Positions 51,220 to 61,154 are shown, counted from the stretch's first letter. The stretch is 64,000 nucleotides of DNA from Clostridium_AD sp050717515 (GCF_050717515.1 NZ_JBOITL010000025.1:248001-312000); one strand, 5' to 3'. The notes: a model not told the origin generated them from the letters alone. Made by a program: numbers and translations.

Positions 51220-51777
51220 ATGTTAGAGTACAAAAGAATAACGAAACCAGAGGAAATAAGAATTTTATCAAATACTTTTAGAATGAAAATTATTTCACTA
51301 TTTAATCTAAATAAAGAATCTCTTACAGTAAAGCAGATGGCAGATAAATTAGGAGAAGTACCATCAAAGGTTCATTATCATGTAAAAATGTTAAAACAAA
51401 TAGGTGTTATGGAGATAGTAGAAACTAGAGAAAAATCTGGAATAGTAGAGAAATATTATCTTCCTACAGCAGAAAATTTTAAAATTGATAATGCTATTAA
51501 AACAGCAGGAAGTGACATTTATGAAGAAGAACAGGACGACGTTTTAGGTATTCTAATCAAAAACATCAAAAACAATACGGATATATACAGAAAAAATGTT
51601 AAAGTAGGCGAAGATGATGGAAGGCTATTTAGTGATGTTATAGGTTATCTTACACCAGCAGAAACAAGAGAACTTCATGATATATGTGTGGAGTATATTA
51701 AAAATAAGCCTAAAAGGGAAGGCACAAAGCTATACGATTGTACTTTACTTACTGTCAGAAAATATGATAAAGAGTAG
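51220..51777 (+). CDS. ArsR-type winged-helix regulator
   Basis: The 185-residue protein has a winged helix at its N-terminus: IRILSNTFRMKIISLFNLNK, then LTVKQMADKLGEVPSKVHYH and IVEKYYLPTAENF (wing). The C-terminal half is helical and Lys/Glu-rich, without Cys metal sites, as in MarR/ArsR-like regulators that control adjacent MFS pumps. The ATG at 51220 follows AAAGGCGGG; a TTG at 51205 is the other in-frame choice but precedes that site. The consensus promoter and perfect palindrome upstream suggest strong, tightly repressed expression together with the MFS gene 42 bases downstream. Confidence 0.88.
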   Translation: MLEYKRITKPEEIRILSNTFRMKIISLFNLNKESLTVKQMADKLGEVPSKVHYHVKMLKQIGVMEIVETREKSGIVEKYYLPTAENFKIDNAIKTAGSDIYEEEQDDVLGILIKNIKNNTDIYRKNVKVGEDDGRLFSDVIGYLTPAETRELHDICVEYIKNKPKREGTKLYDCTLLTVRKYDKE

Positions 51778-51819
51778 AAAATAATTGTCTTTCAATTTTT
51801 AGATGGAAGGGGAATTTTA

Positions 51820-53076
51820 ATGGGGGCTATTAAGAAATTTTTGAGGGATAAAAATATACTTTTATTATGGAGTACTAGGGCATTTTCAAGATTTGGGGAT
51901 GCCATGGAAATGCTTGCTTTACTATACCTCGTATATGATATAACGGGATCAGGGCTAGCTATGGGAAGCTTAATGCTATTTAGTGTACTTCCTAATGCAA
52001 TAATAAGTCCAATTGCAGGGGTAGTATCAGATAAATATAACAAAAATAAGATTATGTTTGTGTCAGAAATGGTAAGAACAGTGTGTATAATTTTTATTCC
52101 TATACTAATGGTTACAAATTTAATAGAGTTATGGCACATATACACTATATCGGTGTTAGTATCTATTGCTGAAAGCTTTTTTGAACCTACTGCAGGAACA
52201 GCAATGGTATTGGTAGTAGGCAAAAAAGATATGCCTGTTTTTAACAGTGTTGCAACTATCTCAAATCATATAATGAGGATACTAGGTTATAGTTTGAGTG
52301 GTATTTTGATAGCAACAGTGGGGAAAGAAATTATTTTTGTGATAGATGGGATAACTTTCTTAGCATCTGCATTAGCTGCTCTATTTATAAAAATACCTTT
52401 TAAAGAAAATATATCTTCTGAAAAATCACCACATTTTATGATTGAACTTATAGAAGGCTTCAAATATGTATTTACCAACAAAATAATTATTGCAATTCTT
52501 TTTGTAATATTAATGATTGAATTTTTAGGTACGCCATTACAAATCTATATACCCTTAATAATTGAAAGAGTATTGAAAGTTAAAACAGTATGGTCGGGGT
52601 ATTTTGCAACTGCAACTATAGTAGGAGCAATTATAGGTAATATACTGTACCCAATATTAAATAAGACATTTATAAAGCTTCATCATATTTATTTGGTTGG
52701 AATTCTTATATTAGGATTATTCATAGGGGGATGTGGATATATAATAAATCCTATATATTACACTGCAATGTTTTTTATATCTGGTTTAGTAAGTTCATTA
52801 ATTGGTGTTTGGAGTTTTACAGAAATCCAGATGCGTGTTGATACCAGTTATCTTGGAAGAGTAGTCTCAATAGTAACAATGGTTATGCTTATAAGTTCAC
52901 CACTGGCAGGTGTAGTATTTGGAGGATTGGCGGATAAGGTATATATACCAACAATTTTCAAATATTTATCAGTAATTTGGGTTATAGTTGCTATTATTTC
53001 GTATATTTCAATAAAGTTATCATATAGAAAGAATAAAGATGAAATGTTAAATCAAGAAAGTGTTAATTTAAATTAA
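51820..53076 (+). CDS. MFS transporter
   Basis: The 418-residue protein has twelve hydrophobic helices. Loop 2-3 reads GVVSDKYNKNKIMFVSE, a variant of the MFS motif GxxxDRxxR. It belongs to the group of efflux MFS proteins with an N-terminal RDKNILLLWSTRAFSRFGDA (similar to MefA/enterobactin exporter-type EntS). An AAGGGGAA ribosome site precedes the ATG. It shares an operon with the ArsR-type regulator and its inducible promoter, and a terminator follows. Macrolide or siderophore-like export is possible; no substrate can be fixed. Confidence 0.9.
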   Translation: MGAIKKFLRDKNILLLWSTRAFSRFGDAMEMLALLYLVYDITGSGLAMGSLMLFSVLPNAIISPIAGVVSDKYNKNKIMFVSEMVRTVCIIFIPILMVTNLIELWHIYTISVLVSIAESFFEPTAGTAMVLVVGKKDMPVFNSVATISNHIMRILGYSLSGILIATVGKEIIFVIDGITFLASALAALFIKIPFKENISSEKSPHFMIELIEGFKYVFTNKIIIAILFVILMIEFLGTPLQIYIPLIIERVLKVKTVWSGYFATATIVGAIIGNILYPILNKTFIKLHHIYLVGILILGLFIGGCGYIINPIYYTAMFFISGLVSSLIGVWSFTEIQMRVDTSYLGRVVSIVTMVMLISSPLAGVVFGGLADKVYIPTIFKYLSVIWVIVAIISYISIKLSYRKNKDEMLNQESVNLN

Positions 53077-53123
53077 AATAGACAGGTGAGTTTCTAAGTT
53101 TAAAATTTATTAGAATATTGTTC

Positions 53124-53154
53124 TCCCCCCTTGCCTAAAAAGCGGGGGGATTTT
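53124..53154 (+). terminator. Terminator after the MFS gene
   Basis: TCCCCCC (53124-53130) pairs with GGGGGGA (53144-53150), followed by T. The loop TGCCTAAAAAGC is shared with the terminator at 48776. Confidence 0.85.
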
Positions 53155-53403
53155 GTAATAACTTCTAGAAAGTACACTAATTAAAAACTTATTTTTTTTA
53201 ATGTACCTTTATCTATATGTAATTCAATATCAATAGCTGCTATAAATTATAGCACGTTATACATATTTATACATTAAATATTGCTATAATAGTACATATT
53301 TTCATTTTTAAAGAACTCTGTTGGTACGTTCAATTTCTATGCTTTTCACTTAAGAAATATATAGATTCTTTATTTTATTAATATTAACTATACAATAAAT
53401 CAG

Positions 53404-53422
53404 TAAGAATTCATTAAGAATT
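53404..53422 (+). promoter_or_regulatory. Predicted response-regulator binding repeats before the FtsX gene
   Basis: TAAGAATT occurs at 53404-53411 and 53415-53422, 11 bases apart on the same helix face. They lie about 90 bases before the FtsX start, as expected of an OmpR-family site. The rest of the 434-base gap shows no gene. Confidence 0.55.
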
Positions 53423-53510
53423 ACATAAAGGCTATGAAAGATTTAAGATGTATTATAAGAGTATAAGATGATTATTTAAAAATAAGCGATGAAATAATTG
53501 GAGGGGGAAA

Positions 53511-55826
53511 ATGAAGTTTATTAAATTTAGAAAAAAGAAAAAACAGTATTTTTTATTAGGACTAATTTTTACAATTGCAGTAACCTTATTCTCAGTATGT
53601 ACTATATTTACTCTAGTAGCTAATACTTTTGCAACGCAGTATTATAAGGGAGATAGAACACCGGATCTTACCTATGTAACTATTTCAGAAAGTTGCTTTA
53701 ATAAGTCAGTAGATTGGTGCACTTTGCAGGGTGAGAAAGTAAGGAACTTATCTAAAAGAGAGATATTAGCAGTTTCTAATAACATTAGAGTTAATAATAA
53801 ACTATTAGATTTATCCTTTAGCTACGTAATTCCTATTAAAAATGTAAAAGAATTAAACTGGAAGGTAAATGTAATCAGTGGAGATACAAAGAGTTTAGCA
53901 CCTAAAAAGAATGAAATATGGGTACCCAAGACATTTGCAGATACTAAGGGGATTAAGCTAGGTGATGAAATAGTTATTAAGAATTCTAAAGATGAGAATG
54001 TGCCGTTAAAGGTTACAACTTTAATAACGGATTCAAATCAGCCATCTACTACAATGGGAATAACTTATTTTTATATTAATAGTGATAAAATGAGTAGTTT
54101 AAGTGGTGTAACAAAGGCTTATTTAACTACCTTTAATGCAGAAGATGGAGGTGCAAAATCAACTGCTAATATAATTAAATATATAAATGAGCCACTTGCA
54201 GGGCTTATGTTTAATAAAGAATTTTTTAAAATGGCAGCAACCACGATACCAATTATGGTAGGTGGAATTGGTCTTGTTGCAGGAATGCTTTTAATAGGCG
54301 TTTTAATAATAATTCTAAGAGCTAATTTAAGCAGTAACATATTAAAGGAATATAAATCAATCGGAATATATAAATCAATCGGCATGAGTTCTAGGAAAAT
54401 TGGGAGGCTATATTTAGCGACGTATGAAGCAGTATCAATAGTTTCATCTTTAATTGGGATATTATTAAGCGTTCCAATATCAAATTATATTTGCAATATT
54501 ATTTTTGAATATATAGGAAAGTATAGCTTCGATTTAACTTCACTAATAATTATAGTAATGATATTTTCAATTTTTAATTTATTAGTTTATATAAATTTGA
54601 AGCTGATTTTAAGGAGAATAGATAAGATAAAGCCTGTGGAGGCAATTAATATAGGGGTAACTTCCTCAAAGGAAAAGTTCAAAAAATCTCTAATAAAAAA
54701 TAATAGCAGTTCTTTTGCAATGGCAATAAATGATATTTTTAAATACAAAAAGATTAATTTTATTATTTTAATTATATTTGCTTTATGCTTTTATATTTCT
54801 ATACTTTTTGTGAATATGCAGAATTCAATGGTTACTATTGAGAAGAATTGTCATACATGGTTTGGCAATCCTAAAAGTGATATGGTTATAACGTCAGATA
54901 TTAATAAAGAGAACCCATTAAGAGAAGTAACAAAATATGTGGATAAAATGAAGTATGCACAAAAAAACTATTTATGGGATGTTTATAGTGGCAGTCGTAA
55001 GGTATCTATTGATAGTAAAAAATATAAGGTGAATCTTCAAGTGTTTTTTATAAATGTTTATAATGAATACAAAGAAGAGGATTATTCTATAACGAAGGGA
55101 AGAAACCCCAGGGAAATAAATGAAATATCTTTAAGTGGAAAAGTTATGAAGGATAATAATTTAGCTATAGGTGATTATATGGAGTTTTTTGTAGAAGGGG
55201 AACATAGAGAATTTCTGATAACAGGAACCTATAATTCTATGATGGCAGATAACCAGAGTATAAGGGTACTTACAAGAGCTGTAAATGGTCATGGTGGAAA
55301 TGTAGCTTTTATAAAGTTGAATAATAAGGATAATTTTGAAGCAATTAAAAAAGATTTAGAAGAAAAGTTTGATTATATTACAGTGGAAAGAGTTTATCCA
55401 TTATTGAAAGATTCAGTAGTACAAATTAAGTCAATAACGGGTACAGTTACCATCATAATATTAGTGGGAATAGTAGCGTTTTCTATAGTTAATGTTATAA
55501 GTGCAGTTATGTCCATAAATGCTGATAATAGAAAGAACTATGGCATTATGAAATCTCAAGGATTTAGTAGCAGTTATATAAGAAATAGATGTTTATATAG
55601 AATAATGATTTTAAGCACTATAGGAGCGGCAATTGGATTAGTAATTAATTTACTTTCTTCAAGAACTTTGATGAAAACTATGCTTCGTGGTACTGATGGC
55701 TATGTATTTACACTTTTAGGTACAGTTTTAATAGTAACTATATTACTAGCAGTTACTGCTATTTCAACTGTTTTATGCTGTAGGAGCATTAAAAATATTT
55801 CAACTGTAGAATTAATTGTGGATTAG
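53511..55826 (+). CDS. FtsX-type ABC transporter permease
   Basis: The 771-residue protein has an N-terminal helix (about 14-36) with a basic flank and an extracytoplasmic domain of about 200 residues. A first FtsX block follows (near 240-370, with YKSIGIYKSIGMSSRKIGRL), a helix near 420, a second extracytoplasmic domain of about 200 residues and a final FtsX block (KNYGIMKSQGFSSSYIRNRC). It is a complete tandem-FtsX transporter. GGAGGGGG precedes the ATG by 6 bases. It precedes its ATPase, an OmpR-type regulator and a kinase, the operon layout of envelope-stress or peptide-antibiotic modules. Confidence 0.9.
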   Translation: MKFIKFRKKKKQYFLLGLIFTIAVTLFSVCTIFTLVANTFATQYYKGDRTPDLTYVTISESCFNKSVDWCTLQGEKVRNLSKREILAVSNNIRVNNKLLDLSFSYVIPIKNVKELNWKVNVISGDTKSLAPKKNEIWVPKTFADTKGIKLGDEIVIKNSKDENVPLKVTTLITDSNQPSTTMGITYFYINSDKMSSLSGVTKAYLTTFNAEDGGAKSTANIIKYINEPLAGLMFNKEFFKMAATTIPIMVGGIGLVAGMLLIGVLIIILRANLSSNILKEYKSIGIYKSIGMSSRKIGRLYLATYEAVSIVSSLIGILLSVPISNYICNIIFEYIGKYSFDLTSLIIIVMIFSIFNLLVYINLKLILRRIDKIKPVEAINIGVTSSKEKFKKSLIKNNSSSFAMAINDIFKYKKINFIILIIFALCFYISILFVNMQNSMVTIEKNCHTWFGNPKSDMVITSDINKENPLREVTKYVDKMKYAQKNYLWDVYSGSRKVSIDSKKYKVNLQVFFINVYNEYKEEDYSITKGRNPREINEISLSGKVMKDNNLAIGDYMEFFVEGEHREFLITGTYNSMMADNQSIRVLTRAVNGHGGNVAFIKLNNKDNFEAIKKDLEEKFDYITVERVYPLLKDSVVQIKSITGTVTIIILVGIVAFSIVNVISAVMSINADNRKNYGIMKSQGFSSSYIRNRCLYRIMILSTIGAAIGLVINLLSSRTLMKTMLRGTDGYVFTLLGTVLIVTILLAVTAISTVLCCRSIKNISTVELIVD

Positions 55827-55836
55827 GGGGATAAAA

Positions 55837-56595
55837 ATGAAAGAAGTGTTAATAAAAACTGAGGATTTGTGTAAATCTTTTATTATAGGAAAAACAGGTA
55901 GCCATGTACTTAAAAATTTAAATCTTGAAATATACAAAGGGGATTTTACAGTAATTATGGGCAGTTCTGGATCGGGAAAATCTACACTGTTATATTCTTT
56001 AAGCACTATGGATAATCCAACCTCAGGAAAGGTTACTTTATTAGATAAAGATATCACTGCACTTAATGAAAAACAAGCCACGCAGATTCGTAACAAGGAT
56101 ATAAGCTTTATATTTCAAGGGATTAATTTATTGCCAGATCTAAGTGTGTATGAAAATATTTCTTATACAGCTCTTTTAAATAATAAAAATAAGGAAGGAG
56201 TAAAGAAAAGGGTTGAAGAAATTCTTAAAAGGCTAGAATTATGGGAAGATAGAGACAAATATCCATCAGAAATATCAGGAGGAATGCAGCAAAGGGTAGC
56301 TATAGGGCGGGCAATTGTTAATAATCCAAAGGTGGTTTTTGGAGATGAGCCTACAGGTGCATTAAATTCCTCTATGGGAGATATAGTTTTAGATATTCTT
56401 ACCGATATAAATGAAGAAGGACAATCCATAGTGATGGTAACTCACGATATAAAGGCAGCCTTAAGAGGAAGCAGAGTATTATATATTAAGGATGGTAGAA
56501 TAGATGGAGAGCTAAGGCTTGGGAAATATTCAAGTGAGGGATTTAGGGAAAGAAAAGCAGCTTTAAAAGGATTTTTAGATGAAAAAGGTTGGTAA
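55837..56595 (+). CDS. ABC transporter ATP-binding protein (MacB-like)
   Basis: The 252-residue ATPase has Walker A GSSGSGKST, Q-loop FIFQGINLLPDLS, signature ISGGMQQRVAIGRAI, Walker B VVFGDEPTGALN and H-loop VTHD. The usual Asp of the D-loop (GALD) is replaced by Asn. A charged C-terminal extension (KYSSEGFRERKAALKGFLDE) is longer than in MacB. The ATG at 55837 follows GGGGG by 7 bases; an in-frame TTG upstream at 55816 falls inside the permease gene. It drives the preceding permease. Confidence 0.93.
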   Translation: MKEVLIKTEDLCKSFIIGKTGSHVLKNLNLEIYKGDFTVIMGSSGSGKSTLLYSLSTMDNPTSGKVTLLDKDITALNEKQATQIRNKDISFIFQGINLLPDLSVYENISYTALLNNKNKEGVKKRVEEILKRLELWEDRDKYPSEISGGMQQRVAIGRAIVNNPKVVFGDEPTGALNSSMGDIVLDILTDINEEGQSIVMVTHDIKAALRGSRVLYIKDGRIDGELRLGKYSSEGFRERKAALKGFLDEKGW

Positions 56596-56624
56596 AATAT
56601 GCTATGATATTTGTAGATAGAAAA

Positions 56625-56668
56625 TGATCAATTATCAATGATCAATGATTGATGATTAATGAATGAAA
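56625..56668. repeat. Low-complexity ATCAAT/GATTGAT repeats
   Basis: Overlapping direct and inverted copies of ATCAATGA and its complement TGATTGAT fill this stretch between the ATPase and regulator genes. It may act as a weak terminator or processing site. Confidence 0.45.
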
Positions 56669-56723
56669 TTTTTTTTGAAGAAAAAATATCTACTAATATA
56701 ATTTGATAAGGTGTGATAATAAA

Positions 56724-57419
56724 ATGGATAAGGCAAAAATTCTAATAGTTGAGGATGATGAGGATTTAGGCAATTTGATTTGTGATTATTTAAGTATTGA
56801 AGGTTTTACGGGCATTTTAGCAAGGGATGGAACTTTAGGACTTAAGCTAATACTAGAGGAAACCTTTGATTTGATAGTTTTAGATATAATGCTACCTAAT
56901 ATGGATGGAATACAGTTATGTAGAAAGACTAGAGAAAAATCCCATGCACCAATAATTATGCTTTCTGCAAAATCAGGAGAAATGGATAAAATACTATCCC
57001 TAGGTGTTGGAGCTGATGATTATGTAACAAAGCCTTTTTCACCTATGGAGTTAATGGCAAGGATTAAGGCACATTTAAGAAGACAAGAATACTCAGAAGT
57101 AAAAAAGATAGATGAAGATTGTGTAACCTATGGAGAGCTTAAAATATATTCTAAAAGCTATAAGCTTATGATAAAGGATATTGAAATTCCATTAACTACA
57201 AGGGAGTTTCAATTATTAGACTTTTTAATAAAAAATGAAAAAATAGTGTTCACAAAGGAACAACTATGTAATGAAGTTTGGGGATATAATGAGTTTATGG
57301 ACGGGAATACTATAGCTGTTTATGTGAAAAGGCTAAGAGAGAAGCTTTCAGATATAGGCAAGGAATCTATAAAAACAGTTTGGGGGGTAGGCTATAAATG
57401 GGAGTTTAAACATGAATAA
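56724..57419 (+). CDS. OmpR family response regulator
   Basis: The 231-residue protein has the receiver acidic pocket VEDDED (9-14), phospho-acceptor Asp 54 in IVLDIMLPNMDG, MLSAKS with the conserved Ser, DDYVTKPF with Lys, and an OmpR-type winged helix ending in TVWGVGYKWEF. It overlaps the kinase gene by 8 bases. The ATG at 56724 is preferred over the TTG at 56703 because AAGGTGTG lies between. It most likely controls the adjacent FtsX transporter. Confidence 0.93.
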   Translation: MDKAKILIVEDDEDLGNLICDYLSIEGFTGILARDGTLGLKLILEETFDLIVLDIMLPNMDGIQLCRKTREKSHAPIIMLSAKSGEMDKILSLGVGADDYVTKPFSPMELMARIKAHLRRQEYSEVKKIDEDCVTYGELKIYSKSYKLMIKDIEIPLTTREFQLLDFLIKNEKIVFTKEQLCNEVWGYNEFMDGNTIAVYVKRLREKLSDIGKESIKTVWGVGYKWEFKHE

Positions 57420-58794
57420 TTATTTAAAAAATAGATTAAGAAACCTTATTTTATTTTTGATTTCTGGAATTATTATTTTGTCCTTTGTTATAATAAACGT
57501 AAACTACAATAGTGACTTTGATAACAAAATAAATTATTGCAGAGTATTAACCTCAGAGTTAATGAATAATGTAGAGAAGGCTTATACTATGGATAATATT
57601 AAAAGCCTTACAATAAATAAATACGAGTATTCATTAATTTCCTTGGAGGGTAAAATAATAAAAACTACTGAAAAAGGAATGACCCAGGGAGACACCCAAA
57701 ACTTAAGAGGTAACCTAGCCTTTGATAACTGGTATGAAGAAAATAATCGGAAGAAAATTAGATATTCTACTCCTCTTATTATTAATAATAAGATAGTGGC
57801 AATAGTAAGAGTTATAGTTCCTAAAAGTGAGGTTTTAAACATAGCAGAGAGGAAAGACCATAGATATATCATTTGGGCAGTTATAATTTCGCTTATTATA
57901 ATTTTCTGTTCAATATATAAAATGTATAAATTTATAACAATTGATATTTTGAGCCCTATTTCAAAAATGCATAAGTCTTCAAAAAGTGTCTTAAAAGGAG
58001 ACTTTAGTGAAAAAGTTTCCTATGATTACCAGGGTGAAATAGGAGAGTTTTCTCATGATTTTGAAGCTATGAGAGACAATCTAAGGAAAGCTAAAGATTT
58101 AGAAGAAAAGCTAAAAAAAAGTGAAAAGGAGCTTATTGCATGTATTTCCCATGATTTGAAAACACCTATAGCATCAATATCTGGATACTGTGAGGGCATA
58201 ATTGATGGTGTGGTAAAAGAAGAAAGGGACATAAAAAGATATAGTAATATTATATTAAAAAAGGCAAGGGTTTTAACTAAGCTAATTGATGATATATTAG
58301 AATTTTCAAAAGCTGAAATAAATCAGATGACAATAAATAAAGAGGAGATATACTGGACTGACTTTTTTACTGAAGTGTTAGAGGAGTTATCAATGGATGT
58401 TGAATCTACAGGTCGAAAATTACAGCTGGAAAAAGGGCTTCCAAATGTAATTGCGAGTATTGATAAAAAGAGAATAGAGCAGGTAATGTATAATTTAGTG
58501 ACTAACTCAATAAAATATACTAAATGTGATGGAGTTATAACCATTTCAGTGAAAAGGGCTCTAGGCTATTTAGTGATTAGTGTAAAAGACAATGGAGTTG
58601 GTATAGGAGAATCAGAGCTCCCCTATGTATTTAATAAATTTTATAGGGGAGAAAAGCATAGAAATCTTGATATACCAGGCTCAGGCTTGGGACTTTCTAT
58701 TGCAAAATATATAGTAGAAAAGCATGGTGGAAATATTGAAATTGAAAGTTCTTCGCAGCATGGCACAGAGGTTACTTTTAGTATTTTGATTTAA
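57412..58794 (+). CDS. Membrane histidine kinase with extracytoplasmic sensor region
   Basis: The 460-residue protein has two transmembrane helices (about 12-30 and 152-170), giving an extracytoplasmic sensor of about 120 residues, unlike the BceS-like kinase at 26310. A HAMP domain follows (about 172-225), then ISHDLKTP with the phosphorylated His 247, N-box NLVTNSIKY, G1 DNGVGIGE, F-box YVFNKFYRGE and G2 GSGLGLSIAK. It is expected to phosphorylate the preceding regulator in response to an envelope signal, probably linked to the ABC transporter upstream. Confidence 0.92.
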   Translation: MNNYLKNRLRNLILFLISGIIILSFVIINVNYNSDFDNKINYCRVLTSELMNNVEKAYTMDNIKSLTINKYEYSLISLEGKIIKTTEKGMTQGDTQNLRGNLAFDNWYEENNRKKIRYSTPLIINNKIVAIVRVIVPKSEVLNIAERKDHRYIIWAVIISLIIIFCSIYKMYKFITIDILSPISKMHKSSKSVLKGDFSEKVSYDYQGEIGEFSHDFEAMRDNLRKAKDLEEKLKKSEKELIACISHDLKTPIASISGYCEGIIDGVVKEERDIKRYSNIILKKARVLTKLIDDILEFSKAEINQMTINKEEIYWTDFFTEVLEELSMDVESTGRKLQLEKGLPNVIASIDKKRIEQVMYNLVTNSIKYTKCDGVITISVKRALGYLVISVKDNGVGIGESELPYVFNKFYRGEKHRNLDIPGSGLGLSIAKYIVEKHGGNIEIESSSQHGTEVTFSILI

Positions 58795-58888
58795 CGACAT
58801 TTAAGAAGGAAAGTTAGTTTTGGGAATAATAAAAGCTACAGACATAAAGTTTATTTTAAATATATAATAAATTGAGGCAGGTGATTTT

Positions 58889-59602
58889 ATGTATTCTTAT
58901 AATGAAATGGCTTTAGTAGAACTGAATAAATGGAAGATAGAAATGAGAAAAAAATCAACATTAGTTGAAAAGGTATCAAAGGGTATCCAAAATAAATTTA
59001 ATGGAATATTACCTGAAAAATATCATGAAATAATAACATCAGCTATAAAAAATATGATTAAAGTAGTTTTAGTTGGGTCTAAATATATAACTAAGGAGCC
59101 CTCTATAAATCTATCTCTTAAGGAAAGAGAAGAATTAGTTGCACAAAAAACCAAGACCTATAAAACTACTGCTATGATAGAGGGTGCAGGAACAGGGGCA
59201 GGTGGATTTCTTTTGGCACTTGCAGACTTACCTTTACTTCTAAGTATAAAAATTAAATTTCTTTATGACATTGCTGCAATTTATGGATTTGACGTTAATG
59301 ATTATAAAGAAAGAATTTATATATTATATGTATTTCAGCTTGCTTTTTCTAGTAAAAGTAATGTAAATGAAGTATTTGATAGAATGGAAAATTTTGAAGA
59401 ATATTATAGTACACTGCCTAAAGATATTAACTCTTTTGATTGGAGAGCATTTCAGCAAGAGTATAGAGATTATATTGATTTAGCAAAACTATTACAGATG
59501 GTTCCTGGAATAGGGGCGTTTGTAGGAGCTTATGTCAATACTAAATTTATTGATAAACTTAGTGAAACGGCTGTTCAAGCCTATCGTATGAGAATATTAT
59601 AA
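58889..59602 (+). CDS. EcsC family protein
   Basis: The 237-residue protein matches the EcsC domain along most of its length. Features are a basic N-terminal helix region, EGAGTGAGGFLLALADLPLL (a hydrophobic, possibly membrane-inserted segment near 95-120), the YGFDVNDYKERIYILYVFQL stretch, and a second Gly-rich segment VPGIGAFVGAYVNTKFID near the end. EcsC of B. subtilis lies beside the EcsAB exporter, and in this window the gene also follows an ABC transporter/two-component operon, 95 bases after the kinase stop. No enzymatic role is known. GGCAGGTG is the ribosome site. Confidence 0.88.
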   Translation: MYSYNEMALVELNKWKIEMRKKSTLVEKVSKGIQNKFNGILPEKYHEIITSAIKNMIKVVLVGSKYITKEPSINLSLKEREELVAQKTKTYKTTAMIEGAGTGAGGFLLALADLPLLLSIKIKFLYDIAAIYGFDVNDYKERIYILYVFQLAFSSKSNVNEVFDRMENFEEYYSTLPKDINSFDWRAFQQEYRDYIDLAKLLQMVPGIGAFVGAYVNTKFIDKLSETAVQAYRMRIL

Positions 59603-59622
59603 TAAAATAATTTTTAATAATG

Positions 59623-59653
59623 AAAAGAGTGTATATTATGCTCTCTTTTTTTT
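59623..59653 (+). terminator. Terminator after the EcsC-family gene
   Basis: AAAAGAG (59623-59629) pairs with CTCTTTT (59643-59649) and the T-run continues. Confidence 0.7.
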
Positions 59654-59762
59654 GCTACCAGTATTACAAAAATGTAAGGAAAGTGTAATGAAGTTAGATG
59701 TTTGAATCCCTGTTTTAAATATATAATAGAAATATAAGATAACAAAAGAGGAGACTTAAAAC

Positions 59763-59939
59763 ATGATAAAATTAAATGCATTTCAATTAAAGATTATCGC
59801 ACTTATAGTAATGTTAATGGACCATTTATACTTCGCATTTCCAAAAGTATTTCCATTATGCTTTCATCCATTATCAAGATTTGTAGCACTGTATAATGCA
59901 ATTTGTATTAAAGTAAAGATAGGGTGTTGTTACATATAA
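59763..59939 (+). pseudogene. N-terminal fragment of a TraX family protein
   Basis: The ATG at 59763 (AGAGGAGA upstream) opens 58 codons. The first 43 encode the first helix and loop of TraX-type membrane proteins (AFQLKIIALIVMLMDHLYFA, then FHPLSRFVA). After FVA the sequence diverges (LYNAICIKVK) and stops. The remaining 200 or so residues, with six more helices, are missing. Its promoter and ribosome site are intact, so a short peptide may still be made. Confidence 0.75.
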
Positions 59940-60131
59940 TAGAGAAAATTAAAATATAATTAATATTTTAATTTAGCAATATTTTATTCGAAAATTGATT
60001 GTAAATATCAAATTTCTGTAGTGTTTTTTTAAGGTAACCAGTACTTTGTTGATGAATTTAGTCATTATATTTACTTTTTAGTAGAATAATGCTAATATTT
60101 ATATGAGACAAAATACTTGGAGGTGATTTTA
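59940..60131. other. Intergenic region after the TraX remnant
   Basis: AT-rich sequence with no recognised element. It contains the upstream region of the DUF4234 gene. Confidence 0.4.
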
Positions 60132-60499
<368 letters not shown>

Positions 60500-60515
<16 letters not shown>

Positions 60516-60895
60516 TATTTTTAATTATTTTATATTTTGCTATGAAACTTAACTCCTTTTTAACAACTACAATATGTTTTATCCGTGGGATTTTGGGTAT
60601 ACCATGTCCTTCATGTGGAATGACTAGAGCATATAAGTTGTTATTTAAGGGAGATTTAGTGGGAGCATTTCATATGCATCCACTATTCTTCATACCAATT
60701 ATAATTGTTGTATTGTTCGTAACAAGAAAAATGCAGATTATATATAAATATAAATATCATTTATTAGTACTTTTTTTAGTGGTATATGTATATAGGATGA
60801 TTGTTTTATTTCCAAATGAAGCGCCAATGATGTTTAATCATAAGGCGTTATTACCAAGAATATTTAAAATGTTTATGAATATAGTAAGGAGTTGA
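60500..60895 (+). CDS. DUF2752 family membrane protein
   Basis: The 131-residue protein has about three transmembrane helices and the DUF2752 signature near residue 33: GIPCPSCGMTRAY, followed by HMHPLFFIPI. The two Cys in CPSC and the HPL segment are conserved in the family. It starts inside the end of the DUF4234 gene, which is the common gene pair in Clostridia. Its role is unknown. A hairpin overlaps its last codons. Confidence 0.9.
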
Positions 60896-60915
60896 ATAAA
60901 TCATTCAGCTCCTTA
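60885..60915 (+). terminator. Hairpin at the end of the DUF2752 gene
   Basis: A 13-bp stem with one G-U pair, TAAGGAGTTGAAT (60885-60897) with ATTCAGCTCCTTA (60903-60915). The T-run is short. Confidence 0.65.
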
Positions 60916-61011
60916 TTTGGGTTTCTATTAGGTCAAAACTCCAGGGGATAGACTGAAATACTTTTGAACATTTTAAGGCTTTATAGAATTGTTTTTTTAA
61001 ATAAACAAATA

Positions 61012-61039
61012 TTGACAAATTGAAAAAGGTAACTATAAT
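61012..61039 (+). promoter_or_regulatory. Predicted promoter of the lipoprotein gene
   Basis: TTGACA (61012-61017), 16 bases and TATAAT (61034-61039) lie about 115 bases before the ATG. Confidence 0.75.
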
Positions 61040-61154
61040 AAGGGTTAGATGGGTTTTTATGATATAAAGTATAGCTCATTTTATGTAAAGCATAAAGCTG
61101 TAAATTAAAGTTGTTTTAAATTTTATAAGAATATAAAAATCATTGGAGGTAAAT

